Notes under the pieces: generated by a model
What the model saw: the letters and a program-made list of their open reading frames with translations, nothing else
Told to the model about the DNA's origin: nothing
Database searches by the model: none
In this document: positions 18,685 to 27,734 of the stretch, piece by piece
Position numbering within the stretch: position 1 is the stretch's first letter
Layout of the letters: each line of letters starts with the position of its first letter
NCBI RefSeq assembly: GCF_000298195.1
Contig: NZ_BAHC01000104.1
Span: 1-64,000, forward strand
DNA length: 64,000 bases
DNA from: Gordonia rhizosphera NBRC 16068
Lineage (GTDB): Bacteria; Actinomycetota; Actinomycetes; Mycobacteriales; Mycobacteriaceae
Direction of reading: 5' to 3'
Made by a program: the position numbers and the translations under genes

Positions 18685-19644
18685 ATGACGCAAGCGGGGA
18701 TGCCGATGGTGGCGGTCACCTGCCGGACCGAGTACCTCCGCGCGCGCCACTTCGGCAGCGCCCGGTCCGCGTGGCTGTGCATGATCACGGCACTGGTGGC
18801 GCTGGTCGCGCTGAACGCCGCGGGTGTCGACGGGGCCGTGACCGCGACGGTGGTGGCGGTGGCCCTCGCGGGGGCGCTGGCGGCGGTCGGTCGGCTCGCA
18901 CGACGAGGCGCCGTCCTGGTCACCGTGGACGCCGACACCGTCTACCTGGGTGATGAACAGCACGGCGTCACCGGACATCGGCTCGCGGATCTGCGCTCGG
19001 TCGACCTCGGCCCGGTCGCCGAGTTGACCGGTGCCGGGACAGCCGGGCCGCGTGACCTGACGATTTCGGGACTGCGCACCCTCACCCTCGGCTTCGCCGG
19101 TCCCGGGGAGGAACCGGAGATGTGGCGGGTCGGCGTGGTGCACGGGGACCCGGCGGCCGCCGAGGTCATCGGGCGACTGACGACTGTGGTACCCCGGCGC
19201 CCGACCCCGCCGCGTCCGACCCCTGCGCGTCCGACCCCGCTGCCTCGGACCCCGACGGGCACGACCACGCCGCGCACGACGACTCCCCGCATTCTCGATG
19301 CCGGCAGCGACGAAGCCGCCGAACGCCTGTGGGAGGAGGCGACCGTCCGTCACGACACGATCCTGTTCGAATACGGCGCCTACGAACTGCAGCCGGATCT
19401 GATGCTGCGCTACCCGGCGGTCACCGACATCACCAGGACCCCGGTCCAGGACTTCCACCGGGCCCTCGACGAGGCGACGGCCCTGCGCACCGACAGCTGC
19501 CCCGACGACCGGGCCCGCGCGGATGCTTATCAGCAGGCGGTGATCGCCCTGCGTCGGGCCTGGATCGCGTGCGAGCCGCAACTCGCGACGGCCCAGGGCG
19601 AGGGTCAGTGGCCCGCCTCGACGAACTCGCCGTCAACGGAATAG
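18685..19644 (+). CDS. Unrecognised membrane protein with Pro/Thr-rich linker
   Basis: A 319-residue protein with no family I recognise. Residues about 24-66 hold two hydrophobic segments (AWLCMITALVALVAL and VTATVVAVALAGALAAVG). Then comes a soluble beta-rich part (VLVTVDADTVYLGDEQ), a low-complexity linker with repeated RPTP units and TTTPR at about 170-205, and a helical C-terminal domain (DEAAERLWEEATVRHDTILFEYGAYE, DDRARADAYQQAVIALRRAW). The start is uncertain between ATG 18685 and ATG 18700. Its last 40 bp overlap the 3' end of the convergent gene. Confidence 0.6.
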   Translation: MTQAGMPMVAVTCRTEYLRARHFGSARSAWLCMITALVALVALNAAGVDGAVTATVVAVALAGALAAVGRLARRGAVLVTVDADTVYLGDEQHGVTGHRLADLRSVDLGPVAELTGAGTAGPRDLTISGLRTLTLGFAGPGEEPEMWRVGVVHGDPAAAEVIGRLTTVVPRRPTPPRPTPARPTPLPRTPTGTTTPRTTTPRILDAGSDEAAERLWEEATVRHDTILFEYGAYELQPDLMLRYPAVTDITRTPVQDFHRALDEATALRTDSCPDDRARADAYQQAVIALRRAWIACEPQLATAQGEGQWPASTNSPSTE

Positions 19645-21032
19645 GCTCCCGCCGATGCCGACTCCCCGGCGAGTTCGACCTGGATGACCGGTCGCCCGTC
19701 GGTCTGGAAGATCGAGGTCATCTGGATGTCGACCGCCTCCCGGTCGAAGGCATCGACCCCACCCCGGGCCATCGCCTCCTCGCGCACCGCCTCGAACACC
19801 TCCGGCGACACGTCGTCGAACGAGAACGAGCCCTGCGACGTCCCGGGGTATTCGGCGACTTCCGGGAACTCACCGGGGACGACGGTGACCGTGCCCGATC
19901 GTCCCGGCTCGGTGTACTCGATGAGGACACCGCCGCTGCTCTGGATGCGACCCGCATACATCGTCGGGGTGTTCGGCGCGGTACCGCGGATCTCGAAGCG
20001 GCGCAGGTTGTCGCGGTCGGCGGCCAGGTTCGCCTCCGCGAGCGCCGCCCGGGCCAACCGGAACGAGGTGTCGAAGTCGCCGGGGTCGAAGAAGTCGGCC
20101 ACCGTGCCGTCGGGCCGTCCCGCGATGTGGATGTCGGGGATGCCGCTGTCGCCGAACCCGCCGACCAGAGCCACCGGATGTCCGCGGACCGGGCGGTTGA
20201 TGGCGAAGTCGGTCAGGTCGAGGTCCTCGCCGGCCGGGCCGAGCCGTGACTGCATCGTGGTCGCCATCGCGGTGACGTCGGTGCCGGCGATCTCGTCGGC
20301 CCGGAACGTGTCCGGACGACGTTTGACCGTCGGCGTCCGCCGTGGGTCCTGCCAGCCGCGGCCGCCGTATTTCCACAGCGAGAGGGCCTGTCCGCTCGTC
20401 GGGTCGTAGACCTCGGCGCGGGAGGTGCCGTCGTCGTCGAGGGAGATCGTGAGGATGTTGTCGGACGCCGTCGGACCGATCCCGACGATGTGGGTCAGGA
20501 CGTCGCGGGTGCGCGACGCCAGGTCGGTGGGCGTCATCGGGCCGTCCCCGATGCCGATGGACTCGGCCACCGACGGCAGCAGGCTCTGCGCGTGACCACG
20601 GCTCATCGACGTGATCCAGCGGGCCCGGTAGGCGGTGTCGTCGGGAGGGTGGATCGTCGCGGTGAGCATCGTCGGTTGCAGATCCCCGGCGGACAGACTG
20701 CTGCGGGTGAGGGCCTCGACGTCGATCGGGATCGCCTGCGCGCTGCCCCCGCGGCGGAAGACCGGCAATTCGGAGGTCCGGGTTGCGCGCGGCACGGCAG
20801 ACATGCCGAGGATGATCACGGGGACGCCGACGACGAGCGCGAACCACCACGCGTTGAAAGCACCCAGCCCGATCCCGGTGGCGATCAGCATCCCCCCGAG
20901 CGCCGCCCGCACGACACGTGCGGCGGTCCGACAAAGAATAGGGTCTGCGCCGACCCACCGAAAGCCGGTGGCACCGCGGTCCGCAGATCCTTCGCGACGT
21001 GCGGTCCGACGCGTACCGTGGACGGCGATCAC
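19605..21032 (-). CDS. Unrecognised membrane-anchored protein
   Basis: A 475-residue protein of unknown function. Residues about 40-75 form one hairpin of two membrane helices (AALGGMLIATGIGLGAFNAWWFALVVGVPVIILGM). The rest is soluble, with phrases such as TMLTATIHPPDDTAYRARWITSMSRGHAQ and DNILTISLDDDGTSRAEVYDP. The GTG at 21032 leaves a basic N-terminal tail; the true start may be internal. It is divergent from secA2 across 111 bp and overlaps the preceding plus-strand gene by 40 bp at the 3' ends. Some motifs suggest an envelope-associated protein, but no function is claimed. Confidence 0.6.
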   Translation of the reverse strand: MIAVHGTRRTARREGSADRGATGFRWVGADPILCRTAARVVRAALGGMLIATGIGLGAFNAWWFALVVGVPVIILGMSAVPRATRTSELPVFRRGGSAQAIPIDVEALTRSSLSAGDLQPTMLTATIHPPDDTAYRARWITSMSRGHAQSLLPSVAESIGIGDGPMTPTDLASRTRDVLTHIVGIGPTASDNILTISLDDDGTSRAEVYDPTSGQALSLWKYGGRGWQDPRRTPTVKRRPDTFRADEIAGTDVTAMATTMQSRLGPAGEDLDLTDFAINRPVRGHPVALVGGFGDSGIPDIHIAGRPDGTVADFFDPGDFDTSFRLARAALAEANLAADRDNLRRFEIRGTAPNTPTMYAGRIQSSGGVLIEYTEPGRSGTVTVVPGEFPEVAEYPGTSQGSFSFDDVSPEVFEAVREEAMARGGVDAFDREAVDIQMTSIFQTDGRPVIQVELAGESASAGAYSVDGEFVEAGH

Positions 21033-21143
21033 GCGGGCAGCCGCGGTCGGCTCGGACCTTGTCCGGCCCCGCCGCCGGTGCTGCGAGAATGAGGCCGCGA
21101 GCCGTACCCATGCCGACAGGGCAGAGTCAGGAGAAGAGTTTCG

Positions 21144-23540
21144 GTGGGAAAGCTGACCAACAGCATGTGGCGACTTCTGGGTTCTCAGTCGTCACGCAAC
21201 CAGTCGAAGTCCGTCGCGCTGATCGACGAGACGGACACCCACTCCGAGTGGGCTGCCGGACTCGACGACGACGCCTTCGCCGACGAGGCGCAGAAGCTCG
21301 ACATCGCGGGCAAACGCGACGACCGTGCCCGCTTCCTGGCGCTGGCGCGCGAGGCCGCCGACCGCTCCATCGGCCTGCGTCCCTTCGGGGTCCAGCTGCA
21401 GGGTGCGCTGCGGCTGCTCGAGGGCGACATCGTCGAGATGGCGACCGGTGAGGGCAAGACGCTGGCGGGCGCGATCGCCGCGGTCGGTCACGTCCTCGAG
21501 GGTCACAAGGTGCACGTGATCTCGGTCAACGACTACCTCGCGGCCCGCGACGCCGAGTGGATGGGTCCGCTCTACACTTCGTTCGGTCTGACGGTGGGGT
21601 CGGTGAGTGAGAACTCCGACCGCGACGAACGCAGGGCCGCCTACGCCGCGGACGTCACCTACGCCTCGGTCAACGAGATCGGTTTCGACGTCCTGCGCGA
21701 TCAGCTCGCCCTGTCCGCCGACGACCTGGTGTCGCCGAAGCCCGACGTCGCGATCATCGACGAGGCGGACTCGGTGCTGGTGGACGAGGCGCTGGTGCCG
21801 TTGGTGCTGGCCGGTACCGCCGACGCCGTGGTCCCCGATCAGGCCATCCACGAAGTGGTGGCGCGGATGAAGAACAAACACTTCGAGATCGATACCGACG
21901 GTCGTAACGTCACCCTCACCGACGAGGGTGCGGCGTTCGTCGAGGCGGAACTCGGCGGGATCAACCTCTACGACGAGGAGCACGTCGGTACCACCCTCGT
22001 GCACGTCAACGTCGCCATGCACGCGCAGTATCTGCTCGAACGCGACATCCACTACATCGTCCGCGACGGCGGCGTGCACCTGATCAACGCCTCGCGTGGA
22101 CGCGTCGCCCAGCTACAGCGGTGGCCGGACGGTGTGCAGGCCGCGGTGGAGATCAAAGAGGGTCTCGCCCAGTCGGATTCGGGTGAGGTGATCGACACGA
22201 TCACGGTGCAGGCGCTGATCGGCCGCTATCCGAAGGTCTGCGGGATGACCGGTACCGCGCTGGCTGCCGGCGAGCAGTTCCGCCAGTTCTACGAGCTCTA
22301 TGTCTCGCAGATCCCACCGAACTCGCCCAACATCCGGGTCGACGAGCCAGACCGCGTGTTCGACACCAAGGCCAACAAGGTCGAGGCCATCGTCTCCTAC
22401 GTCCAGGAGGTGCACGAGACCGGACAGCCGATCCTGATCGGCACCCACGACGTCGCCGAATCCGAGGAACTCGCGTACTTCCTCGACAAGGCCGGTGTCG
22501 CGTCGGTGGTGCTCAACGCCAAGAACGACGCCCAGGAGGCGAAGATCATCGCCGAGGCCGGCAAGCTCGATGCGGTCACGGTGTCCACCCAGATGGCCGG
22601 CCGCGGCACCGACATCCGGCTCGGCGGCTCGTCCGACGACGAGGCCGCCCGCGAGGAGATCGTCGAGCTCGGCGGTCTGTGCGTCGTCGGCACCGGTCGC
22701 CATGACACCGAACGCCTCGACAACCAGCTGCGGGGGCGTGCGGGTCGTCAGGGTGATCCGGGACGGTCGGTGTTCTTCTCCAGCCTCGAGGATCCGGTGG
22801 TGACGAAGAATCTCGCGTTCAAGCGTGATCCGGTGTCGCAGGCCGAGGACGGCTCGATGGGCGCCAAGGGCATCGACCTCATCGAGCAGGCCCAACGCAT
22901 CGCCGAAGGCGTGATGCTGGAATTGCACGCCAATACCTGGCGGTACAACAAGCTCGTCAACCAGCAGCGCGACATCGTCGTGAAGCGACGCATGGAAATC
23001 CTCACCACCGACATCGCCATCGAGGACCTCGCGGACAGGGAACCGGAGCGTTACGCCGAGCTGACCGGCACGGCCACGCCGACCGAGGCAGAGAACGTCG
23101 AGCCCGCCACCACCGACGACGACGTATCGACCACCACCGTCGCCACCGAGCCGACGCCACCGGTCGAACCCGTGGACAAGGACGTCCTCGCCCAGGCGGC
23201 CCGCGAGATCATGTTGTTCCACCTCGACCGGGCATGGGCGGATCACCTGGCGTTCGTCTCCGACGTGAAGGCCAGCATCCACCTGCGGTCGCTGGGCCGC
23301 CAGAGCCCCCTCGACGAGTTCCACAAGCTGATCCTCGACGAGTTCGCGAAACTCCCGGTTGAGGCAGTCGAGAACGCGCGCACCACATTTCGTGAGATCC
23401 CGATCACCAACGACGGTGTCGACCTCGGCGCCAAGGATCTGCACCGGTCGACGATGACGTGGACATACATGGTTCACGACAACCTGTTCTCGTCGGGCGG
23501 GGCGAAGACCCTGCAGGGCATCATCGGCATCTTCGGGTGA
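21144..23540 (+). CDS. secA2: Accessory Sec translocase ATPase SecA2
   Basis: A 798-residue SecA-type motor, shorter than SecA1 as expected for actinobacterial SecA2. GTG 21144 has AGGAGAAGAG (21129-21138) upstream. Walker A is [12 protein letters not shown] (99-108), the DEAD box is [13 protein letters not shown] (about 204-216), helicase motif VI region is [15 protein letters not shown], and the protein ends [13 protein letters not shown] without the zinc-binding tail of SecA1. SecA2 exports a subset of envelope and secreted proteins in mycobacteria. Its stop overlaps the start of the phosphatidyltransferase (GTGA), so the two are translationally coupled. Confidence 0.95.
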   Translation: MGKLTNSMWRLLGSQSSRNQSKSVALIDETDTHSEWAAGLDDDAFADEAQKLDIAGKRDDRARFLALAREAADRSIGLRPFGVQLQGALRLLEGDIVEMATGEGKTLAGAIAAVGHVLEGHKVHVISVNDYLAARDAEWMGPLYTSFGLTVGSVSENSDRDERRAAYAADVTYASVNEIGFDVLRDQLALSADDLVSPKPDVAIIDEADSVLVDEALVPLVLAGTADAVVPDQAIHEVVARMKNKHFEIDTDGRNVTLTDEGAAFVEAELGGINLYDEEHVGTTLVHVNVAMHAQYLLERDIHYIVRDGGVHLINASRGRVAQLQRWPDGVQAAVEIKEGLAQSDSGEVIDTITVQALIGRYPKVCGMTGTALAAGEQFRQFYELYVSQIPPNSPNIRVDEPDRVFDTKANKVEAIVSYVQEVHETGQPILIGTHDVAESEELAYFLDKAGVASVVLNAKNDAQEAKIIAEAGKLDAVTVSTQMAGRGTDIRLGGSSDDEAAREEIVELGGLCVVGTGRHDTERLDNQLRGRAGRQGDPGRSVFFSSLEDPVVTKNLAFKRDPVSQAEDGSMGAKGIDLIEQAQRIAEGVMLELHANTWRYNKLVNQQRDIVVKRRMEILTTDIAIEDLADREPERYAELTGTATPTEAENVEPATTDDDVSTTTVATEPTPPVEPVDKDVLAQAAREIMLFHLDRAWADHLAFVSDVKASIHLRSLGRQSPLDEFHKLILDEFAKLPVEAVENARTTFREIPITNDGVDLGAKDLHRSTMTWTYMVHDNLFSSGGAKTLQGIIGIFG

Positions 23541-24181
23541 CCCCCGGGGACATGGTGCGCGAACCCGGTGCGTCCGACGACGTCACCGCACCGCCGCCAC
23601 CGACGCGGTCCGACGACCGGGTGCTGACGCTGCCGAACGCGCTGAGTGTGCTGAGGCTGGCGTTGATCCCGGTGTTCGTGTGGCTGCTGTTGGTGGTCGA
23701 GGCCGACGGATGGGCGTTCGCCGTGCTGATGTTCTCCGGCTTCTCGGACTGGGCCGACGGCAAGATCGCCCGCTGGCTCGATCAGTCGTCGCGGATCGGG
23801 GCGCTGCTCGACCCGGCCGCCGACCGTCTCTACATCGTCATCATCCCGATCGCATTCGGGATCCGGGATTTCCTGCCATGGTGGCTGATCGCCGTCGTCA
23901 TCGGCCGGGACCTCGCCCTGTTCGCCATGGGACCGCTGCTCCGATCCCGGGGGCTGATGGCGCTGCCGACGCTGTACATCGGGAAGGCGGCGACCTTCGC
24001 CCTGATGAGCGCCTTCCCGTGGCTGCTTGCCGGGCAATTGGATTCGGTCGTCGGGACGATCTGCTATCCGATCGGGTGGGCGTTCATGATCTGGGGCGTC
24101 GCCCTCTACCTGTGGTCGTTTGTGCTCTACGCGTATCAGACGCTGCTGGTGCTGCGGCGGATGCCGCGGGTCGCCGCGTGA
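23537..24181 (+). CDS. CDP-alcohol phosphatidyltransferase (PgsA-like)
   Basis: A 214-residue membrane enzyme with about five transmembrane helices. The CDP-OH-phosphatidyltransferase signature D-x2-DG-x2-AR-x8-G-x3-D-x3-D is present as [10 protein letters not shown]...G...LDPAADR (Asp71, 74, 92 and 96), which binds Mg and CDP-diacylglycerol. It corresponds to PgsA2 of mycobacteria, whose substrate is uncertain: glycerol phosphate or an unusual acceptor. The start overlaps the secA2 stop by 4 bp; ATG 23552 is an alternative. The N-terminal 30 residues are Pro-rich and presumably cytoplasmic. Confidence 0.85.
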   Translation: MTPGDMVREPGASDDVTAPPPPTRSDDRVLTLPNALSVLRLALIPVFVWLLLVVEADGWAFAVLMFSGFSDWADGKIARWLDQSSRIGALLDPAADRLYIVIIPIAFGIRDFLPWWLIAVVIGRDLALFAMGPLLRSRGLMALPTLYIGKAATFALMSAFPWLLAGQLDSVVGTICYPIGWAFMIWGVALYLWSFVLYAYQTLLVLRRMPRVAA

Positions 24182-24306
24182 CGCATATCCGAGTGCCGTG
24201 CGCGCGACGGCGTCCGATGTTGTTCAATCGGACAGCGAGGAATCGCCACGAGACCGTGCGGATGGGCGACCGGCGAGTCGTCTCCGCTGTGAGAAAGGTG
24301 TCAACA

Positions 24307-24711
24307 GTGACCGAGACCAATGTGCCGTCGGCTCTGCGGTATACGGCTGAGCACGAATGGGTCGAACAGACCGGCCCGACGACGGTGCGGATCGGCATCA
24401 CCGATTTCGCCCAGGATGCGCTCGGTGACGTGGTGTTCGTCCAACTTCCGGCGACCGACGATCAGGTCGAAAAGGGCGAGTCGTTCGCCGAGGTCGAATC
24501 GACCAAGAGTGTCTCGGACATCTACGGTCCATTGGACGGTACGGTGTCTGGGGTCAACGATGCGCTCGAATCGTCGCCGGAAACGGTGAACTCCGATCCA
24601 TACGGTGCGGGATGGCTGGTCGAGATCACCGTGGCCGACGAGGCGACGCTCGGTACAGCGCTCGCGGAGATGCTGGATGCCGACGGCTATCGTGCGGTGA
24701 TCGAGGGCTGA
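24307..24711 (+). CDS. gcvH: Glycine cleavage system H protein
   Basis: A 134-residue lipoyl carrier that shuttles the aminomethyl group between GcvP, GcvT and the dihydrolipoyl dehydrogenase. GTG 24307 has AGAAAGG 8 bp upstream. The family opening RYTAEHEWVE and the lipoylation site EVESTKSVSDIY (Lys67) are intact, with the C-terminal NSDPYGAGWLVEI. gcvP lies about 3.3 kb downstream; gcvT is not in the window. Mycobacteria have three extra genes between the phosphatidyltransferase and gcvH that are absent here. Confidence 0.96.
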   Translation: MTETNVPSALRYTAEHEWVEQTGPTTVRIGITDFAQDALGDVVFVQLPATDDQVEKGESFAEVESTKSVSDIYGPLDGTVSGVNDALESSPETVNSDPYGAGWLVEITVADEATLGTALAEMLDADGYRAVIEG

Positions 24712-24780
24712 TCGACCGACCGGCGAGTAACAAGCCGACAACGCAGGACCTAACAGGCCGGTCGACCCCCGTACGGCGAC

Positions 24781-24786
24781 TATGAT
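24781..24786 (+). promoter_or_regulatory. Candidate -10 (TATGAT) for garA
   Basis: TATGAT is close to the sigma-70/SigA -10 consensus, about 160 bp before the garA start. No clear -35 was found at 16-18 bp. It would give a leader of roughly 150 nt containing a small open frame (24782-24949). Confidence 0.35.
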
Positions 24787-24945
24787 CGTCGGTGTCCTGA
24801 TCGAACGCTACGACCCGAGCGGCGGGGGCGACACGGTACGGTTACTCACAGCAGGATGCGCTCGCATGGATGCCGTGGGTAAGCGGGCCGCCGGAGGCAG
24901 CAACGCCGGAACCGGCGGGGGACCGAGACAGACGAAGGAGCAGTG

Positions 24946-25398
24946 GTGAGCGAAAACGACAAGGATCTCGAGGCGCCGGTGGAGACCACATCGGTGTTCC
25001 GCGAAGAGTTCATCAGCGAGCTCGACGCGGGAGCAACCGCCACGAGTGAACCCGCCGACACCGGGGTGGAGAGGCTCTCGCCCGGCACGGCGTTGCTTGT
25101 CGTCAAGCGCGGCCCCAACGCGGGTTCGCGATTCCTGCTCGACCAGCCGACCACCTCGGCCGGTCGGCACCCCGACAGCGACATATTCCTCGACGACGTG
25201 ACCGTCAGTCGTCGCCATGCGGAGTTCCGCCTCGACGAGAGCGATTTCCAGGTCGTCGACGTGGGCAGCCTCAACGGCACCTACGTCAACCGGGAACCGG
25301 TCGACAGCGCCACGCTGAGCAACGGTGACGAGGTTCAGATCGGCAAGTTCCGCCTGGTGTTCCTCAGCGGTCCTCGCGACGGCCGAGCCGGCGCCTGA
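24946..25398 (+). CDS. garA: FHA-domain regulator GarA
   Basis: A 150-residue protein. The N-terminal ETTSVFREEF motif (Thr14, Thr15) is the kinase target of PknG/PknB in mycobacteria. Residues about 47-140 form an FHA domain with Arg74 in AGRHPDSD, SRRH at 88-91 and GSLNGT with Asn110. Unphosphorylated GarA binds 2-oxoglutarate dehydrogenase and glutamate dehydrogenase; phosphorylation at the N-terminus closes it on itself. GTG 24946 was chosen over GTG 24943 because GAAGGAG ends 5 bp before it. It is followed by ftsR at 5 bp, probably co-transcribed. Confidence 0.95.
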   Translation: MSENDKDLEAPVETTSVFREEFISELDAGATATSEPADTGVERLSPGTALLVVKRGPNAGSRFLLDQPTTSAGRHPDSDIFLDDVTVSRRHAEFRLDESDFQVVDVGSLNGTYVNREPVDSATLSNGDEVQIGKFRLVFLSGPRDGRAGA

Positions 25399-25403
25399 CC
25401 TCG

Positions 25404-26126
25404 GTGTCGGCATCATCGGCGGGCCGGCGCGCAGAGGGCTCGATGTCGATCGGGGCGGTCCTCGCGCTGCTGCGCGAGGACTTCCCGGATGTGACGATCT
25501 CGAAGATCCGGTTCCTGGAGTCGGAGGGGTTGATCACACCCGAGCGGGCCCCGTCGGGGTACCGGCGGTTCAGCGTCGCCGACTGCGAACGCCTCAGGTT
25601 CGTGCTGACCGCGCAACGTGACCGTTACCTGCCGTTGAAGGTGATCAAGGAGCAACTCGACGCGATCGACGGCGGTGACGGTGGCACCGGCGGCAGCACC
25701 CGTCTGCTCTCCTCGGCCCGCAGCGCGGTCGCTCCGGCGACCGATTTCGGGCAGCGGGGCGGTCGGGTGTCGCGCGAGTCGCTCATCGAGCGAACCGGCG
25801 TCGACTCGGCGTTCGTCACCGAGCTGCAGCGCAACGGGCTGTTGTCGCCGGGCCCGGCCGGATTCTTCGACGAGGACGCGGTGCGTCTGGTCGAGGCGGC
25901 GGCGGCGCTGGCCAACTACGGCCTCGAGACGCGTCACCTGAGGGCGTTCAAGGTCTCGGCCGACCGCGAGGCCGGTCTGGTCGCCCAGATCGCGAGCCCG
26001 ATCGCCAAGGGCAAGGGCACCGGAGCGCGTGACCGCGCCGAGGAACTCGTCCGGGAGATCGCCGCGCTGTCGGTGACCCTGCACACTCAGCTCGTCAAGG
26101 CCGCGGTGCGCGGCGTCCTCGACTGA
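25404..26126 (+). CDS. ftsR: MerR-family transcriptional regulator FtsR
   Basis: A 240-residue MerR regulator. The DNA-binding domain is at about residues 14-85: MSIGAVLALLREDFPDVTISKIRFLESEGLI, then RAPSGYRRFSVADCERLRFVLTAQRDRYLPL. A second C-terminal helical region follows (TELQRNGLLSPGPAGFFDEDAVRLVEAAAAL). It corresponds to Rv1828 and to corynebacterial FtsR, an activator of cell-division genes. GTG 25404 sits 5 bp after the garA stop; ATG 25443 is possible, but relatives have a similar N-terminal extension. It may bind the MerR-type site at 26835. Confidence 0.9.
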   Translation: MSASSAGRRAEGSMSIGAVLALLREDFPDVTISKIRFLESEGLITPERAPSGYRRFSVADCERLRFVLTAQRDRYLPLKVIKEQLDAIDGGDGGTGGSTRLLSSARSAVAPATDFGQRGGRVSRESLIERTGVDSAFVTELQRNGLLSPGPAGFFDEDAVRLVEAAAALANYGLETRHLRAFKVSADREAGLVAQIASPIAKGKGTGARDRAEELVREIAALSVTLHTQLVKAAVRGVLD

Positions 26127-26274
26127 TTCACGCTCGACAGTTTGCCGCTCAGCGCCCGCCGCGAAGTCGCGACGCGGTGTAGCGTCGTGGGCAGCGACAA
26201 TGCGGCCGAGGCGAGCCGGTCGACTGCCCGGTCGAGATGTCACAGTCCGGCGATCACGAGGAGGCGGATACCAG

Positions 26275-26781
26275 ATGGGCGAGATGCGAGTCGTGGGTAT
26301 TCGGGTGGAACCGCCACAGAGTCAGCCTGTTTTGTTGCTGCGCGAGGTCGAGGGTGAACGCTATCTGCCGATCTGGATCGGCCAGAGCGAGGCGGCGTCG
26401 ATCGCCTTGCAGCAGAAGGGCATCGAGCCTCCGCGTCCGCTCACTCACGATCTGATCGTGATCCTGATCAACGAGTTCGGGAAGTCCCTGCAGGAGGTCC
26501 GGATCGTCGACATGCAGGAGGGCACCTTCTATGCGGAGATGGTCTTCGCCGACGACCACCGGGTGTCGGCGCGGCCGTCGGACTCGATCGCGGTGGCGAT
26601 GCGCCTCGGGGTGCCCATCATCGCCGACGAGGAGGTACTTGCCGAGGCGGGGCTGTTGATCCCCGACGAAGAAGGTTCCGAGGGTGAGCCGGCCGACGCC
26701 AAAGAGGACGAGGTCGAGAAGTTCAAGGAGTTCCTCGACAACGTGTCCCCGGACGACTTCAAGGCCAGCGGCGGGGCCTGA
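26275..26781 (+). CDS. DUF151 bifunctional nuclease-family protein
   Basis: A 168-residue protein. ATG 26275 has GAGGAGG upstream (26258-26264). The DUF151 core is intact: LREVEGERYLPIWIGQSEAASIALQQ, THDLIVILINEF and the RPSDSIAVAMRLGVPI stretch. It ends in an acidic tail (EDEVEKFKEFLDNVSPDDF). Some plant and bacterial members show nuclease activity, but the mycobacterial homologue (Rv1829) has no settled function. It lies between two MerR regulators in the conserved garA cluster, with about 148 bp after ftsR. Confidence 0.88.
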   Translation: MGEMRVVGIRVEPPQSQPVLLLREVEGERYLPIWIGQSEAASIALQQKGIEPPRPLTHDLIVILINEFGKSLQEVRIVDMQEGTFYAEMVFADDHRVSARPSDSIAVAMRLGVPIIADEEVLAEAGLLIPDEEGSEGEPADAKEDEVEKFKEFLDNVSPDDFKASGGA

Positions 26782-26834
26782 TCGAGGCGCGGTTGGTCAC
26801 GGAATGGGCACCGCCAGGTCACCATTCACTAGAG

Positions 26835-26851
26835 CTCAAGTTGAGGTTGAG
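26835..26851 (+). promoter_or_regulatory. CTCAA/TTGAG inverted repeat, MerR-type operator candidate
   Basis: CTCAA at 26835-26839 and TTGAG at 26847-26851 are inverted across 7 bp, with an extra TTGAG inside. This resembles MerR-class palindromes such as that of SoxR. It is 185 bp upstream of the second MerR gene and downstream of a first MerR gene. Which protein binds is unknown. Confidence 0.35.
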
Positions 26852-27035
26852 GCTTATCCGCGCGTCGCGTTGATTTGACCGTCTCGCGGCACCTACCGTT
26901 CAACGCGTCGCCCGATTTCGGCGGTGACGAAGGATGATCGGTCTTGAGGCGCGTACTGTTGAGGCAGTCTTGGAGGCGAACTTCTCCAGGTGGTCCGTCT
27001 GTCGAGCCGATCCAGGTGTTGCGAGGGAGTCTGCA

Positions 27036-27689
27036 GTGGGCGATCAGCCGTTCGACGACGATGTGCCGTCAACCACACAAACCGCGTCCGGCGGTTCCGG
27101 TGACCCCACCTCGACGACCCGGCCGACCCCGACTCAGGGCACCCTCGACGACATCGCGCCCGGCCTGTTTCCCAACGACACGGTTCCCGACGAACTCGTC
27201 GGCTACCGCGTCCCCAGCGCCTGCCAGATCGCCGGTATCACCTATCGTCAGCTCGACTACTGGGCGCGCACGTCGCTGGTCGTGCCCTCGATCCGCGGTG
27301 CCGCCGGTTCGGGCAGCCAGCGGCTCTACTCGTTCAAGGACATCCTGGTCCTCAAGATCGTCAAGCGTCTGCTCGACACCGGTATCTCACTGCAGAACAT
27401 CCGCGTCGCGGTCGACCACCTGCGGCAGCGCGGTGTCGAGGATCTGGCGCGGATCACTCTTTTCTCTGATGGCACGACCGTCTACGAGTGCACCTCCGCC
27501 GAGGAGGTCGTCGACCTGCTGCAGGGCGGGCAGGGGGTGTTCGGCATCGCCGTCAGCGGTGCCATGCGCGAACTGACCGGCACCATCGCGGACTTCCCCG
27601 GCGAGCGGGCCGACGGTGGTGTCACCGAGACCGCACCCGAGGACGAACTCGCCGCGCGCCGCAAGAACCGGGCACGCCGCACCGGCTGA
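27036..27689 (+). CDS. MerR-family transcriptional regulator (Rv1830-like)
   Basis: A 217-residue regulator. GTG 27036 has GAGGGAG 6 bp upstream. A polar, Pro/Thr-rich N-terminus (about 1-50) precedes a MerR winged helix: VPSACQIAGITYRQLDYWARTSLVVPS, then QRLYSFKDILVLKIVKRLLDTGISLQNIR. The C-terminal half is helical with YECTSAEEVVDLLQGGQGVFGIAVSGAMREL and a basic end. In mycobacteria the homologue follows the DUF151 gene in the same order. Its targets are not given by the sequence. The gcvP riboswitch begins about 45 bp after its stop. Confidence 0.85.
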   Translation: MGDQPFDDDVPSTTQTASGGSGDPTSTTRPTPTQGTLDDIAPGLFPNDTVPDELVGYRVPSACQIAGITYRQLDYWARTSLVVPSIRGAAGSGSQRLYSFKDILVLKIVKRLLDTGISLQNIRVAVDHLRQRGVEDLARITLFSDGTTVYECTSAEEVVDLLQGGQGVFGIAVSGAMRELTGTIADFPGERADGGVTETAPEDELAARRKNRARRTG

Positions 27690-27714
27690 CCTGCGGTACG
27701 GTCACTGCGACCCG

Positions 27715-27720
27715 TATACT
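27715..27720 (+). promoter_or_regulatory. -10 element (TATACT) of gcvP
   Basis: TATACT is one mismatch from consensus, lies 20 bp before the riboswitch fold, and is preceded by 17 bp and a poor -35 (TGCGGT). Transcription would begin near 27727. Confidence 0.5.
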
Positions 27721-27734
27721 GGGCGCACGTCGCT

